DNA of 64,000 nucleotides, from assembly GCA_910589415.1 (NCBI GenBank), contig OU342631.1:61966598-62030597 (forward strand), in the 5' to 3' direction. Positions within the stretch are counted from its first letter, which is position 1; every line of letters begins with the position of its first letter. Below, one piece after another: positions 18,661 to 27,064 of the stretch. The notes under the pieces were generated by a model, which was not told where the DNA came from, ran no database searches, and was given only the letters and a program-made list of their open reading frames with translations. The DNA is from Malachius bipustulatus. Lineage: Eukaryota; Arthropoda; Insecta; Coleoptera; Melyridae. Both the position numbers and the translations under genes were made by a program.

Positions 18661-18929
18661 TTTTTACATGGTCGTATCATTATTGAGACCATCAAAAAAT
18701 TTTAAATCTTGAAATATCTTAAGAATGACACTAGATGGAGCAATGCTTTTAAAAACTTTGGTACAGGCTTAAAATTTGGCCTCTAAATCTAACCGTCTTT
18801 TTCTGGAAGCTGTCTTAGGAGCTCCAAAAACAGGGGTGACTTTACTGCGTCCGGTATACGGACGCAATAACGCGATGGACGCAATAATCAATGTAAAAGG
18901 GAAGTAGACGGAGTCAATAATGTTAGCAG

Positions 18930-18931
18930 GA

Positions 18932-18962
<31 letters not shown>
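18930..18962. repeat. TA microsatellite
   Basis: An uninterrupted run of alternating A and T at the edge of the repeat shared in inverted form with 11066-11100. Confidence 0.9.
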
Positions 18963-18964
<2 letters not shown>

Positions 18965-20330
18965 CTCCAAAAACGCGAAATTTCGATTTTCAAAACGCTC
19001 CTGTAGCTTTATTTTTGAAGATTAGTAAACGAAATTTTGGATCCTTATAAAGCTTTGGAATGACTTTAGATTTTCGTTGAAAAAATGTCCAAAAGTCAAA
19101 TCACTTCTACAGGGCGTCCCTTCAAAATTCCCGCAATCCGGTTCTTGTGGTATCATTTCAGGTCGCAGTTTTCAATCTAGGAGGCTGAAATTTTTGTGGA
19201 AGTAAGATATCCACAAGGAGTGGTCTGGTATTGCACTTGAGCAAAATCGGCCGAGCCGTTTCAAAATGGCAGCCATTTGAATTTTTTGAAAATTTGCTAT
19301 TTTTTGAGCCCCTGTATGAGCAAGATGGCAATAAAACTTTGAAATAAAATTAACAAGATTGGAAGAAAACTATTTGAAATTTGAACTAAAGCAATAAAAT
19401 TGGCATTATTTTTATTAATAAGCCAGTGGCGTGGGTAGGAAAAGGGTAAAAATGTCTAAATTTCTATAACCGTTTATGAGTTCATTTTTAAAGAAATTGA
19501 ACTGAAATTTTCACAGTAGGCAAGTACACTAATATCCTTTAACCCTTAAAAGTTTCAAGAAGTAAATAAGAAAAATGACGGAGATATTAATATTTTTTTC
19601 ATATGATGTTTATTTCTGTAAAATTTTAAAACCGCTGCTGTAGCTTCATATTTAAGGATTAGTGAACGAAATTTTCTACCCTTGTGAAACTTCGAAATGA
19701 CATTTGATTTTCGTAAAAAATTTTTCCTAAAGCTGCGTTACTTCTACAGGGTGTCCCTCCAAATTAAAAACAAAAACCGTTTATGAGGCACGGTTTCTGG
19801 TCGCAGTTTTCAATCTAGGGGGCTGAAATTTTTTTATGAGTAAGACAGCCGCAAGGAGCGTCTGGTTCTGTATTTGAGTAAAATCGAGCCGTTTCAAAAT
19901 GGCAGCCTTTTCAATTTTAGAAAAAATTGCTAAATTTGAACCCCTATACCTACCTGCCTATAAGCAAGTTAGAAAAACAAATTTAAACCAAATTAACACG
20001 ATTGGAAGAAAATTATTTTAAATTTAAGTTAATGCAGTAAAATTTGCATATTTTTCATTAATAAGCCAGTGGCGTGGGTAGGAAAAGGGTAAAAATGGAT
20101 AAATTTCTATAACCGCTTATTAGCCTTTTTTGAAGGAATTGAGCTGAAGTTTTTCCAGTAGACAGTTTTAACATGATGTTTATTCCTCTAAAATTTCAAA
20201 TTTTCGGTTTTCAAAATTCCCCTTTCACTTTTTGCGAATTTATTAAAGGTAGTGTAAAGAATAGTATTTTTTAAGTAAAGTTAGCCAGTGGCGGACACAG
20301 GAAAAGGAAAAAAAATTAAATTTGACAATT
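18965..20330 (+). repeat. Two tandem copies of a ~646-bp repeat plus a partial third
   Basis: GGTCGCAGTTTTCAATCTAG and GAGCCGTTTCAAAATGGCAGCC occur in both copies. TTAATAAGCCAGTGGCGTGG occurs near 19413 and 20059, giving a period of about 646 bp. A third worn trace (TTAGCCAGTGGCGGACAC) is near 20282. Each copy contains an ACAGGGYGTCCCT motif. No coding sequence is supported. Confidence 0.8.
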
Positions 20331-20484
20331 TTTTTTTATTTTGTTAAATTTAAAAATCCATTCTAAGGCACGTGTCCAAACTAAATGAAATGAAATTTTC
20401 TCAGTAAACCACTACGCTAATATGACCTGACTATGGAAAATTTCAGAAATCCCATTTAAAAAGCGGTGAAAATATTCATAATTG

Positions 20485-20497
20485 AATCGCATAAAAA
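20485..20497 (+). promoter_or_regulatory. TATA-like element upstream of the right-end gene
   Basis: GCATAAAAATACA lies about 60 bp before the ATG at 20552, in AT-rich surroundings, so the call is tentative. Confidence 0.3.
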
Positions 20498-20551
20498 TAC
20501 ACTATTTCTGCGATTGATGCGCAAGAAGGTTTTTTTGAAGATGAAGCGACT

Positions 20552-20929
20552 ATGGCGCACCGTGTCTGTGATTACATTATCACATCCGAGGAAAATATTC
20601 TTGAAGGCCGCTACATCAAGATACAATATTACTCCTCCGTGTTTACTATGAGCAGGGAAGAGGTTACTCAGCTCATTGACTTGGCCGATTTATTAGAGTT
20701 TCATCTAGATAAACTGGAGACTCTTAATTTTCGAAACATATTACGGCAGCTTATAGACGAGTTCAAACTTGAAGATGGATCTGTGGAAGCTAGTTATGAC
20801 AAAATGAAGCAAGGACTTAAGAAGTTTACATGTTGTATGGATAAGGATATAGCGATTTGTTTTAAGGAATTGATAAATAAGCATAGTGCTGTAATACTTA
20901 ACGAGTTAGGATTAGATAACATGTATTGA
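20552..20929 (+). CDS. Small right-end Maverick protein, possibly PC4-like
   Basis: The ATG at 20552 (MAHRVCDYIITSEEN) gives 125 residues, about 190 bp inside the right inverted repeat and followed at 20941 by AATAAAATAAAA. Residues 15-55 read GRYIKIQYYSSVFTMSREEV and then LIDLADLLEFHLDKLE. This order resembles the PC4/p15 coactivator fold: a strand with YIKI..YY, then a F/I-S-x-E-x-W/V start of the final helix. PC4-like single-strand DNA-binding proteins occur in insect viruses and mobile elements, so a replication or transcription role is conceivable. The C-terminal 60 residues are helical and unassigned. The gene is intact despite the decayed DNA on its left, which suggests it belongs to the element's right arm. 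Confidence 0.5.
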   Translation: MAHRVCDYIITSEENILEGRYIKIQYYSSVFTMSREEVTQLIDLADLLEFHLDKLETLNFRNILRQLIDEFKLEDGSVEASYDKMKQGLKKFTCCMDKDIAICFKELINKHSAVILNELGLDNMY

Positions 20930-20940
20930 TTGTAATTATT

Positions 20941-20956
20941 AAAATAAAATAAAAAA
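20941..20956 (+). terminator. Polyadenylation signals of the right-end gene
   Basis: Overlapping AATAAA hexamers follow the stop codon by about 15 bp, just outside the inner edge of the right inverted repeat. Confidence 0.6.
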
Positions 20957-21116
20957 TCTTATAAAACTTTACTTTTATTTTTATTGACTTATTTAATAAT
21001 AATGTTATAGACATCGCAAGGCGTGTCTAGTCATAACGGATATGTTAGCTTATACCTACATCTGTATGGCCCATACGGAGTATTTAAAACTGCTACCTAC
21101 TCACCTACCTACCTCC

Positions 21117-21227
21117 ATAATTACCTATTATGATGATGATGATGATTTAGGCATAGGTACCTACTTATAATTATTTAGGTATTTAATTAATAAGAATTGG
21201 CGTTGATGTAACGACTGAAATAAAAAT

Positions 21228-21272
<45 letters not shown>

Positions 21273-21735
21273 CATAATCATAATAATATAATCACACTAT
21301 TTCCGCCGAACGAATCTCTATTTGTAATTAGAGAAGTAATTAGTGTATTTGACGGTAATTAGATTAGGGTGACGGTAATTGTAATTAGGGATAGACGTAA
21401 TTAGTGTATTTCACGTAACTTTACTTTTGGTGCACCACATTATAATCATGATTTAGGCATAGATACCTACTTATAATAATTATTTAGGTACTTAATTAAT
21501 AAGTTAGTGTATTTGACGGTAATTAGAAAAATAATAGAAATTAGGTAATTAGTGTATTTCACGTAACTGTACTTTTTGTTGTACCTCATTAGTACCTACC
21601 GCCACTGACTTATTAATAGAAATAACCGGGTTTCACCGTTGGTGGTCGTTTTCAGACGTGTCGAAACTTGTCGATACGTGCCTCTGCATAACTATCTTAT
21701 TACCATGAATAACAACCGGGTTTCACCGTTGGTGG
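21117..21735 (-). repeat. Right terminal inverted repeat of the Maverick
   Basis: Reverse-complement partner of 1456-1904, ending sharply at ...CACCGTTGGTGG (21735), beyond which sequence is unrelated. It is longer than the left arm because a segment of about 170 bp around 21361-21500 repeats the GTGTATTTGACGGTAATTAG and TTAGGCATAGATACCTACTT blocks. Confidence 0.88.
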
Positions 21736-22194
21736 TTTGAATTTTTAAACAGGGTGATGAAAATTACCTGATTTTTCATCACCCTGTAGAAAAATCTAAA
21801 CTACATAATATGATACCTTGTAAAAAGTTAAGATAGGGACATGTAAGCCGTTTTTAGATATATTGAGCCGTTCTAGTTCTACACTGCTTTGAAGTTGGAA
21901 AATTGCGTTTTCACTTGTTTATAACTCATAAACCGCTCAATCTAAATTCCAGTGGTGAAAACCACCTGTATTCGATTTCTTTAGACATTTAAAAAATATA
22001 ATATTTTACAGGGTGTCCCCGTTAAAATAACGAAGTAGGTGTCAACTTCCGGTATTTCCGGAAGTGCGACCATCTTGAAAATATTTTCATTGCATTTCGC
22101 ATAGTCACTTATGTCAGGAAAATTTTCATTTTGAAACTGTAGGATCAATATTTCCCAAGATATGGCCGCTGTTCATTCTTAAATGCCCACCCGG
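21736..22194. repeat. Left flank of the LTR element: dispersed repeat
   Basis: From 21826 this matches 14287-14670 and stops at CACCCGG (22188-22194), exactly where the LTR begins. Just before it, CAGGGTGATGAAAATTACCTGATTTTTCATCACCCTG (21755-21791) is a near-perfect inverted repeat built on CAGGGTGATGAAAA. No gene. Confidence 0.7.
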
Positions 22195-22731
22195 TACATT
22201 TCGTACGTACCGGCTAGATGCCGGTAACACAGAGACGACGGCGGGCGCACGCAGTTAGTGAGTGATGGTGGGTTTTAGTGCATCGGCCGACTGGAGGCCT
22301 CGAGTCGTAACATCGACTGTCAAGTTGTAATCAGGTGCGCTTCATCATCATACCTGCGTTTTCACGCTCTTTCTCTCCTGGAAATTCGCGGATGAAGGGT
22401 CCGCAAACACCTTAAGTTTCCTGAAATGGCGTCGTGAATTTTCACGTTAATTATTATAAGAATCAACTACGTTTTTGGCTTGGTGAGTGTCGTAAAATGA
22501 TTTCTTAATTGCGTTAGAATTATACAGATCATATTTTCTTAATACCGTATGCTAATTTTAATTACAGCTTTAAACCCGATCGAGTTTCGCTCGCATGTAA
22601 AATTTGTCAGTCACATTTTTTGATCTCAACCTATCTTGAGGACGGGAATAATTCTATGTACCCTTGGCAAGCAGACTCGATCGGACCATTCATTAATGTA
22701 AGAGTGTTTCTGATATCCATGTAATTACAGC

Positions 22732-22926
22732 TTTTTCCCTGGAGGCGAATTTTTCCCTGGAGGCGAATTTTTCCCTGGAGTCAATTTTTCCCTGGAGTCA
22801 ATTTTTTCTTGGAGGCAATCTTTATCTCTGGAGGCCATTTTTCTCTCAAACAAGAAGGCTGATGTTACCTGAGACACCTGAGAAGTTTACCGGCTGATGT
22901 TACCTGATACACCTGAGAAGTTTACC
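22732..22926 (+). repeat. Minisatellite and 36-bp duplication within the LTR
   Basis: Six diverging copies of TTTTTCCCTGGAGGCGAA (GGAGTCAA variants) are followed by two copies of a block beginning GGCTGATGTTACCTGAGACA. The same structure is in the other LTR at about 32429-32623. Position upstream of AATAAA would allow an enhancer or leader role, which is inference. Confidence 0.85.
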
Positions 22927-23090
22927 ACCAACTAAACTTCCACCCTCGCTCCGAAGACCCTACGAAGCTAAGTGCCTTTGCCTACCAAAGTTTAACCGAT
23001 CAGTTCATTCAGATTCTACACGCTCTTGCTCCTTATTGTTGTTAACCGTGCTCAAGTTAATAATTTGTGATAATAACTGTGATTTAGTTT

Positions 23091-23096
23091 AATAAA
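23091..23096 (+). terminator. LTR polyadenylation signal
   Basis: AATAAA about 140 bp before the LTR end. The matching hexamer in the 3' LTR is at 32788-32793. Confidence 0.6.
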
Positions 23097-23123
23097 GAGT
23101 ACCTGTTGTTCTGCTGACCCGCT

Positions 23124-23238
23124 TGTTATTGTTGACCCTCTTAGACTAGCGACTCAACCTACGACCCTTGTTATCTTTTACCGTCTCATGCTCTCAATGA
23201 CTATTGTTCCCCTCTAAGGGTAATAATAGTCCGTTTCA
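23124..23238 (+). repeat. 115-bp LTR-end segment, first copy
   Basis: From TGTTATTGTTGACCCTC to GTCCGTTTCA, identical to 24139-24253 except for one base (TCAATGAC versus TCAACGAC). The two copies bracket the short satellite array. Confidence 0.95.
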
Positions 23239-24138
23239 CCGGCTCCAAGAAACAGCTCGATTCCTGTGGACCAGGAGTTATAAAAAATTTGGGCTGCGTT
23301 AGCGGCCCACCAATGACCGCTAGCGTCGTGATCTCCGTTCATTTTTATTACTTTCTTGCAATCCTGGAATCCACACGCCAACTGCGCTAGCGACACGCAC
23401 TCGGACTGCGTTAGCTGCCCACCAATGACCGTTAGCGGTTAACCAATGGCCGCTAGCGTCGCGATCTCCGTTCATTTTTATTACTTTCTTGAAATCCTGG
23501 AATCCACACGCCAACTGCGCTAGCGACACTCACTTTGCTGCGTTAGCGGCCCACCAATGACCGTTAGCGGCCCACCAATGGCCGCTAGCGTTCATTATTC
23601 GTTAGCGGGCAGCCTAAGTGCGTCATTTTTCGTTAGCGCCCCACCAATGGCGTTCATTTTTCATTAGCGGCCGACCAATGGCCGCTAGTGTTAATTTTTA
23701 TTACTCATGCAATCCTGGAATCCACACGCCAACTGCACTAGCGACACGCACTTGAATTGCGTTAGCGGCCCACCAATGACCGTTAGCGGCCTACCATTGG
23801 CCGCTAGCATCGCGATCTCCGTTCATTCTTATTACTTTTATGCAATCCTGGAATCCACACGCCAACTACGCTAGCGACACGCACTTGGGCTGCGTTAGCG
23901 GTCCACCAATGACCGTTAGCGGCCCACCAATGGCCGCTAGCGTTCATTTTTATTACTTTTATGCAATCCTGGAATCCACACGCCAACTGCGCTAGCGACA
24001 CGCACTTGAGCTGCGTTAGCGAACCACCAATGACCGTTAGCGGCCCAACAATTGCCGCTAGCGTCGCGATCTCCGTTCATTTTTATTACTTTGATGCAAT
24101 CCTGGAATCCACACGCCAACTGCGCTAGCGACACGCCA
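23239..24138 (+). repeat. Short satellite array between LTR and primer binding site
   Basis: It starts CCGGCTCCAAGAAACAGCTC, a ~52-bp entry sequence identical to that after the 3' LTR, and continues with about six satellite units. GGAATCCACACGCC landmarks fall near 23370, 23503, 23722, 23854, 23974 and 24107. To about 23815 it follows 32936-33510 almost base for base. After that it matches units found deeper in the big array, including the rare GCGGTCCACC variant also seen near 48319. It ends mid-unit at GACACGCCA, fused to the second 115-bp copy. Confidence 0.9.
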
Positions 24139-24253
24139 TGTTATTGTTGACCCTCTTAGACTAGCGACTCAACCTACGACCCTTGTTATCTTTTACCGTC
24201 TCATGCTCTCAACGACTATTGTTCCCCTCTAAGGGTAATAATAGTCCGTTTCA
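24139..24253 (+). repeat. 115-bp LTR-end segment, second copy (truncated 5' LTR)
   Basis: Carries the true LTR/primer-binding-site junction. It lacks the U3 part, so it can be read as a 5' LTR reduced to its last 115 bp, or as the end of one long LTR containing the array. Confidence 0.9.
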
Positions 24254-24255
24254 AG

Positions 24256-24266
24256 TGGCGCCCAAC
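24256..24266 (+). other. Primer binding site
   Basis: TGGCGCCCAAC lies two bases after the LTR end. It is complementary to a tRNA 3' end including CCA, as in many gypsy-group elements. Which tRNA is used was not determined. Confidence 0.8.
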
Positions 24267-24633
24267 TTTTAAGGGAGTTGCAGTCTTGGAGGTTCGCAGT
24301 GACTGGTGGGTTCGGTGGATATACAGGTGCTCTAGAAGCTAGCGAATGAAACTGGTCATTTAATTTTTAAATTTTATTATTTACCTTAACGTTATTATTA
24401 ATTACCTTTATCGAATTTAATATCGTTACATTTTATAGCAGGAAAGCAAGCCAAAAATAAAAACGAAATTTTTCTCCAGGAGGTATTTTAACTGTTTTGT
24501 TTCGTGTATTTTCGTTACCGATTATTTCGGAAATTTTTTATATCTCTTATTTAGTGTTAGTATCGATTTATCTTTTATCGTATATTGCTCGTCCCTATTA
24601 TTTCCACATAGCAAGTACCGCTGACATAGCACA

Positions 24634-25194
24634 ATGGCTAAAAATAGGCTAGTTCCCGAATTCCTTACTGCCATCCAGACCGCCTACGAGATCAGGATAC
24701 GAGGTGTCGACGTCCCTGCTACAGCCGAGGAACGGCGCAAAATTCTACGAGGCCTTCTCGCACAGGAGGCTGGCGACCGTAGTTTCTCGCGCCCCCAAAA
24801 ATTTCCATATACATTCGAGGAGGACGCAAAGGAAGTCCAGATAGGGCTTAAGGAGGTCGAGGATGCGGTCCAAGCATTCCAAGGAGATAATAGTGCTCCT
24901 GAATGTCGTAGAATTACCTGTAGACTGTCGCATTTATCTAACCGCATTTCCAATATAGTTCCGACTAACGCAGGTCAGACCACAGCCAAGGAGTCCCTCA
25001 AAACCCGTTTAGTTAGTGTAGAGGCAGATTTCGCCATGAAACTCGATATTGACGTGCCTGGACCCAATGCCGCTTCTAGCCCACTTCTTCCATCTTCGGG
25101 GTCCTCCTACTTTTCTTCCAGCTCGAAGGCAGTCCCAGTTTATAAATGGGGTATCCAGAAATACTCTGGTAAGGAACCCTTGATAACTTTTTAG
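24634..25194 (+). pseudogene. gag: gag, N-terminal part, ending at a frameshift
   Basis: The ATG at 24634 gives 186 residues before a stop at 25192-25194. The N-terminal ~110 residues are helical and resemble the leader of insect gypsy Gag proteins. Around 165-186, KWGIQKYSGKEP is the usual start of the retrotransposon capsid (Retrotrans_gag) domain, cut off at once. The reading continues in another phase from 25191, immediately after a run of five Ts, so a one-base loss in that homopolymer is the simplest explanation. It could be real or an assembly error. Confidence 0.75.
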
Positions 25195-25988
25195 AGAAGG
25201 TTGAATCTCTTCGCCTATCTCGAGGCTGTTCAAGGTCTGACCTCTTCTTTTCTGCCGGTGATCTGTTTGAGGCTGATGTGTGGACAATGTGGACATGGTG
25301 GCACACAAATTCATTAAAAAAACGCTTCTCATGTTGGGACGAACTAGTCCAGAAACTGAAAGAGACATTTTTGCGTGAGAGCTACGATCAAAATCTTCTG
25401 GACGAAATACGTTCACGTAGACAGGGTCCCCGAGAGGATGTTTCTCTATACATTGCCGCCATGGAATCTCTATTCTATCGCCTCACGCAGCCTCCATCAG
25501 AGTCGGACATTGTCCATGCCATCCGACGAAATCTCCGACCTGAATTCATTACAGCACTCGCCCTTCAGACGGTCACTACGGTAGCCGAGCTGAACACCTT
25601 CTGTCGTAAAATTGAGGAGTCCTTGTCTGCATGTGGGAAATTTAACGTCGAATATCGGAACACCTGTCAGGTCTCGTCAACATATCCTAAGAGGAGTTTT
25701 TCTCATACCTCTACTTTCAGGTGCTGGAATTGTGGCCGCAGTGGTCATCGTTACCCGGACTGTCGGGAGCGGCGAAATAGATTCTGCTTTGGGTGTGGCA
25801 GGAAAGGAATCACGAAGTCTTCCTGTCCAAATTGTCCTACGGAGGACGCACCACAGTCTTCACGTTCTTCGGAACCAAAAAACTTGCCAGGCACGGGCGC
25901 CAGGAGCCCAGATCTTGGACGCCCAGGAACTTCCGGTTCCCTAAAAGGGAAAGCGACGCCAGGACAACCCAGCAAGTCACAGGGATAA
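25191..25988 (+). pseudogene. gag: gag, C-terminal part with capsid domain and zinc knuckles
   Basis: The open frame resumes at 25191 without its own start codon. WTMWTWWHTNS, then LRESYDQNLLDEIRSRRQGP and VSLYIAAMESLFYRL, form the Retrotrans_gag domain. Near 25720 CWNCGRSGHRYPDC is a canonical CX2CX4HX4C zinc knuckle. The second, CFGCGRKGITKSSC, has Ile where His is usual, a variant I recall in insect gypsy Gags, and is followed by CPNC. Gag packages the element RNA into virus-like particles in the cytoplasm. The end overlaps the start of pol by about 195 bp in the -1 phase, which suits ribosomal frameshifting for Gag-Pol. Confidence 0.8.
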
Positions 25989-27064
25989 GTACCTCACCTA
26001 TTTATGCAGATAATCAGTTTTTTAAATCTAACCTTAACTCTAACGTACCTGTATCTCTCTCTTCAACTCTTTCTTCTAACTCTTTGCCTTTATCTTCACC
26101 TGTAATACCGTCTCTTCCACCTTTCTCATCTACCTCCGTATCTGATAATAGTGCAAAACCTGTCGTTTGCCCAGTACTAGAATCTCGAACTAATGACAAC
26201 CGTCCGTACCTCACAGTCTCAATTCAGGGTGAACCAGTCTCTGCTCTGTTGGATAGTGGTAGCAATGTTTCTATCTTAGGTTCCCATGGCCTGTATCTTT
26301 TAAAAAAATTAAATCTACCCGTTCAATATGACATTTCCTGCCATGTTACTACTGCTGATGGTCAGCTTCAGTCAGCCATGGGCTATGTCTATGCCAACGT
26401 TACCTTGGACTCTAAGTCTCAATCCCTGAAACTTTTACTCATACCTACCATCACTCAAAATTTAATTTTAGGCATGAACTTTATTCAATCTTTCAATTTG
26501 CACCTTAATTTTGACGATTTTTCATATCAGTGGCCGGCCACGTCCTCTCTCTGTGTAATTAACACTATTCAGGGAGTTGATAAACTTTTACCTAGCCAAC
26601 AGGTCGAACTCGACCAGGTCGTCAAAGCCTATGCTGAAATCAGTCCAAAAGATCTAATCGGTCTTACCCACCTTCACGAACATCACATTGAGACTGGGAA
26701 CGCTAAACCGTTCAAGCAACGGCAGTACCCTCTGTCCCCTTACATGCAGGAAATTCTTAATCAACAAATTGACGAAATGCTCCGAGTGGACATTATCGAG
26801 CCCTCAACTTCACCCTGGTCATCCCCTCTGTGGCTGGTAAAAAAGAAGGACAATTCATATAGTGTGTGTTTCGATGGAAGGAAATTAAATTCAATATCTA
26901 CCCCTGATTCTTACCCCATGCCGATTATCGACAGTATTATTTCAATATGCGAAATGTCTTTCATCTCTCGATTTGAAGTCAGCCTTCCATCAGATTCCGC
27001 TCGATTTAGAATCCCGCCCCAAAACAGCTTTCGCCGTTCACGGCAAAGGACTGTTTCAATATAA
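25793..27064 (+). pseudogene. pol: pol, first part: aspartic protease and start of reverse transcriptase
   Basis: The frame is -1 relative to gag. After a Ser/Pro-rich linker the aspartic protease has its catalytic DSG at residues 154-156 (ALLDSGSNVSILG), and NLILGMNFI supplies the later ILG motif. Reverse transcriptase begins with the HHIETGNAKPFKQRQYPLSP block near residue 300, then EMLRVDIIEPSTSPWSSP and the WLVKKKDNSYSVCFDGRKLN fingers. At about 26971 phase is lost inside the conserved D-(L/M)-K-S-A-F-H-Q motif. The residues after it are out-of-phase translation. The small deletion removes a few bases only and inactivates pol unless it is an assembly error. Confidence 0.85.

Larger units (their letters stand above)
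22195..23238 (+). repeat. First LTR copy of the Ty3/gypsy-type element (full-length)
   Basis: It aligns end to end with 31893-32935 with only a handful of differences in ~1043 bp, for example a 4-bp indel near 22470 and single-base changes near 22230 and 22678. It contains an 18-20-bp minisatellite (22732-22853), a 36-bp duplication (22857-22926), AATAAA at 23091 and the end GTCCGTTTCA. It begins TACATTTCG directly after CCGG, and CCGG also follows the end, so on its own it looks like a complete LTR flanked by a 4-bp duplication. It is not followed by the primer binding site but by satellite units. Confidence 0.85.

Noticed and set aside
24684..25416. Minus-strand open frames across gag
   Set aside because: They are shadows of the gag coding sequence.
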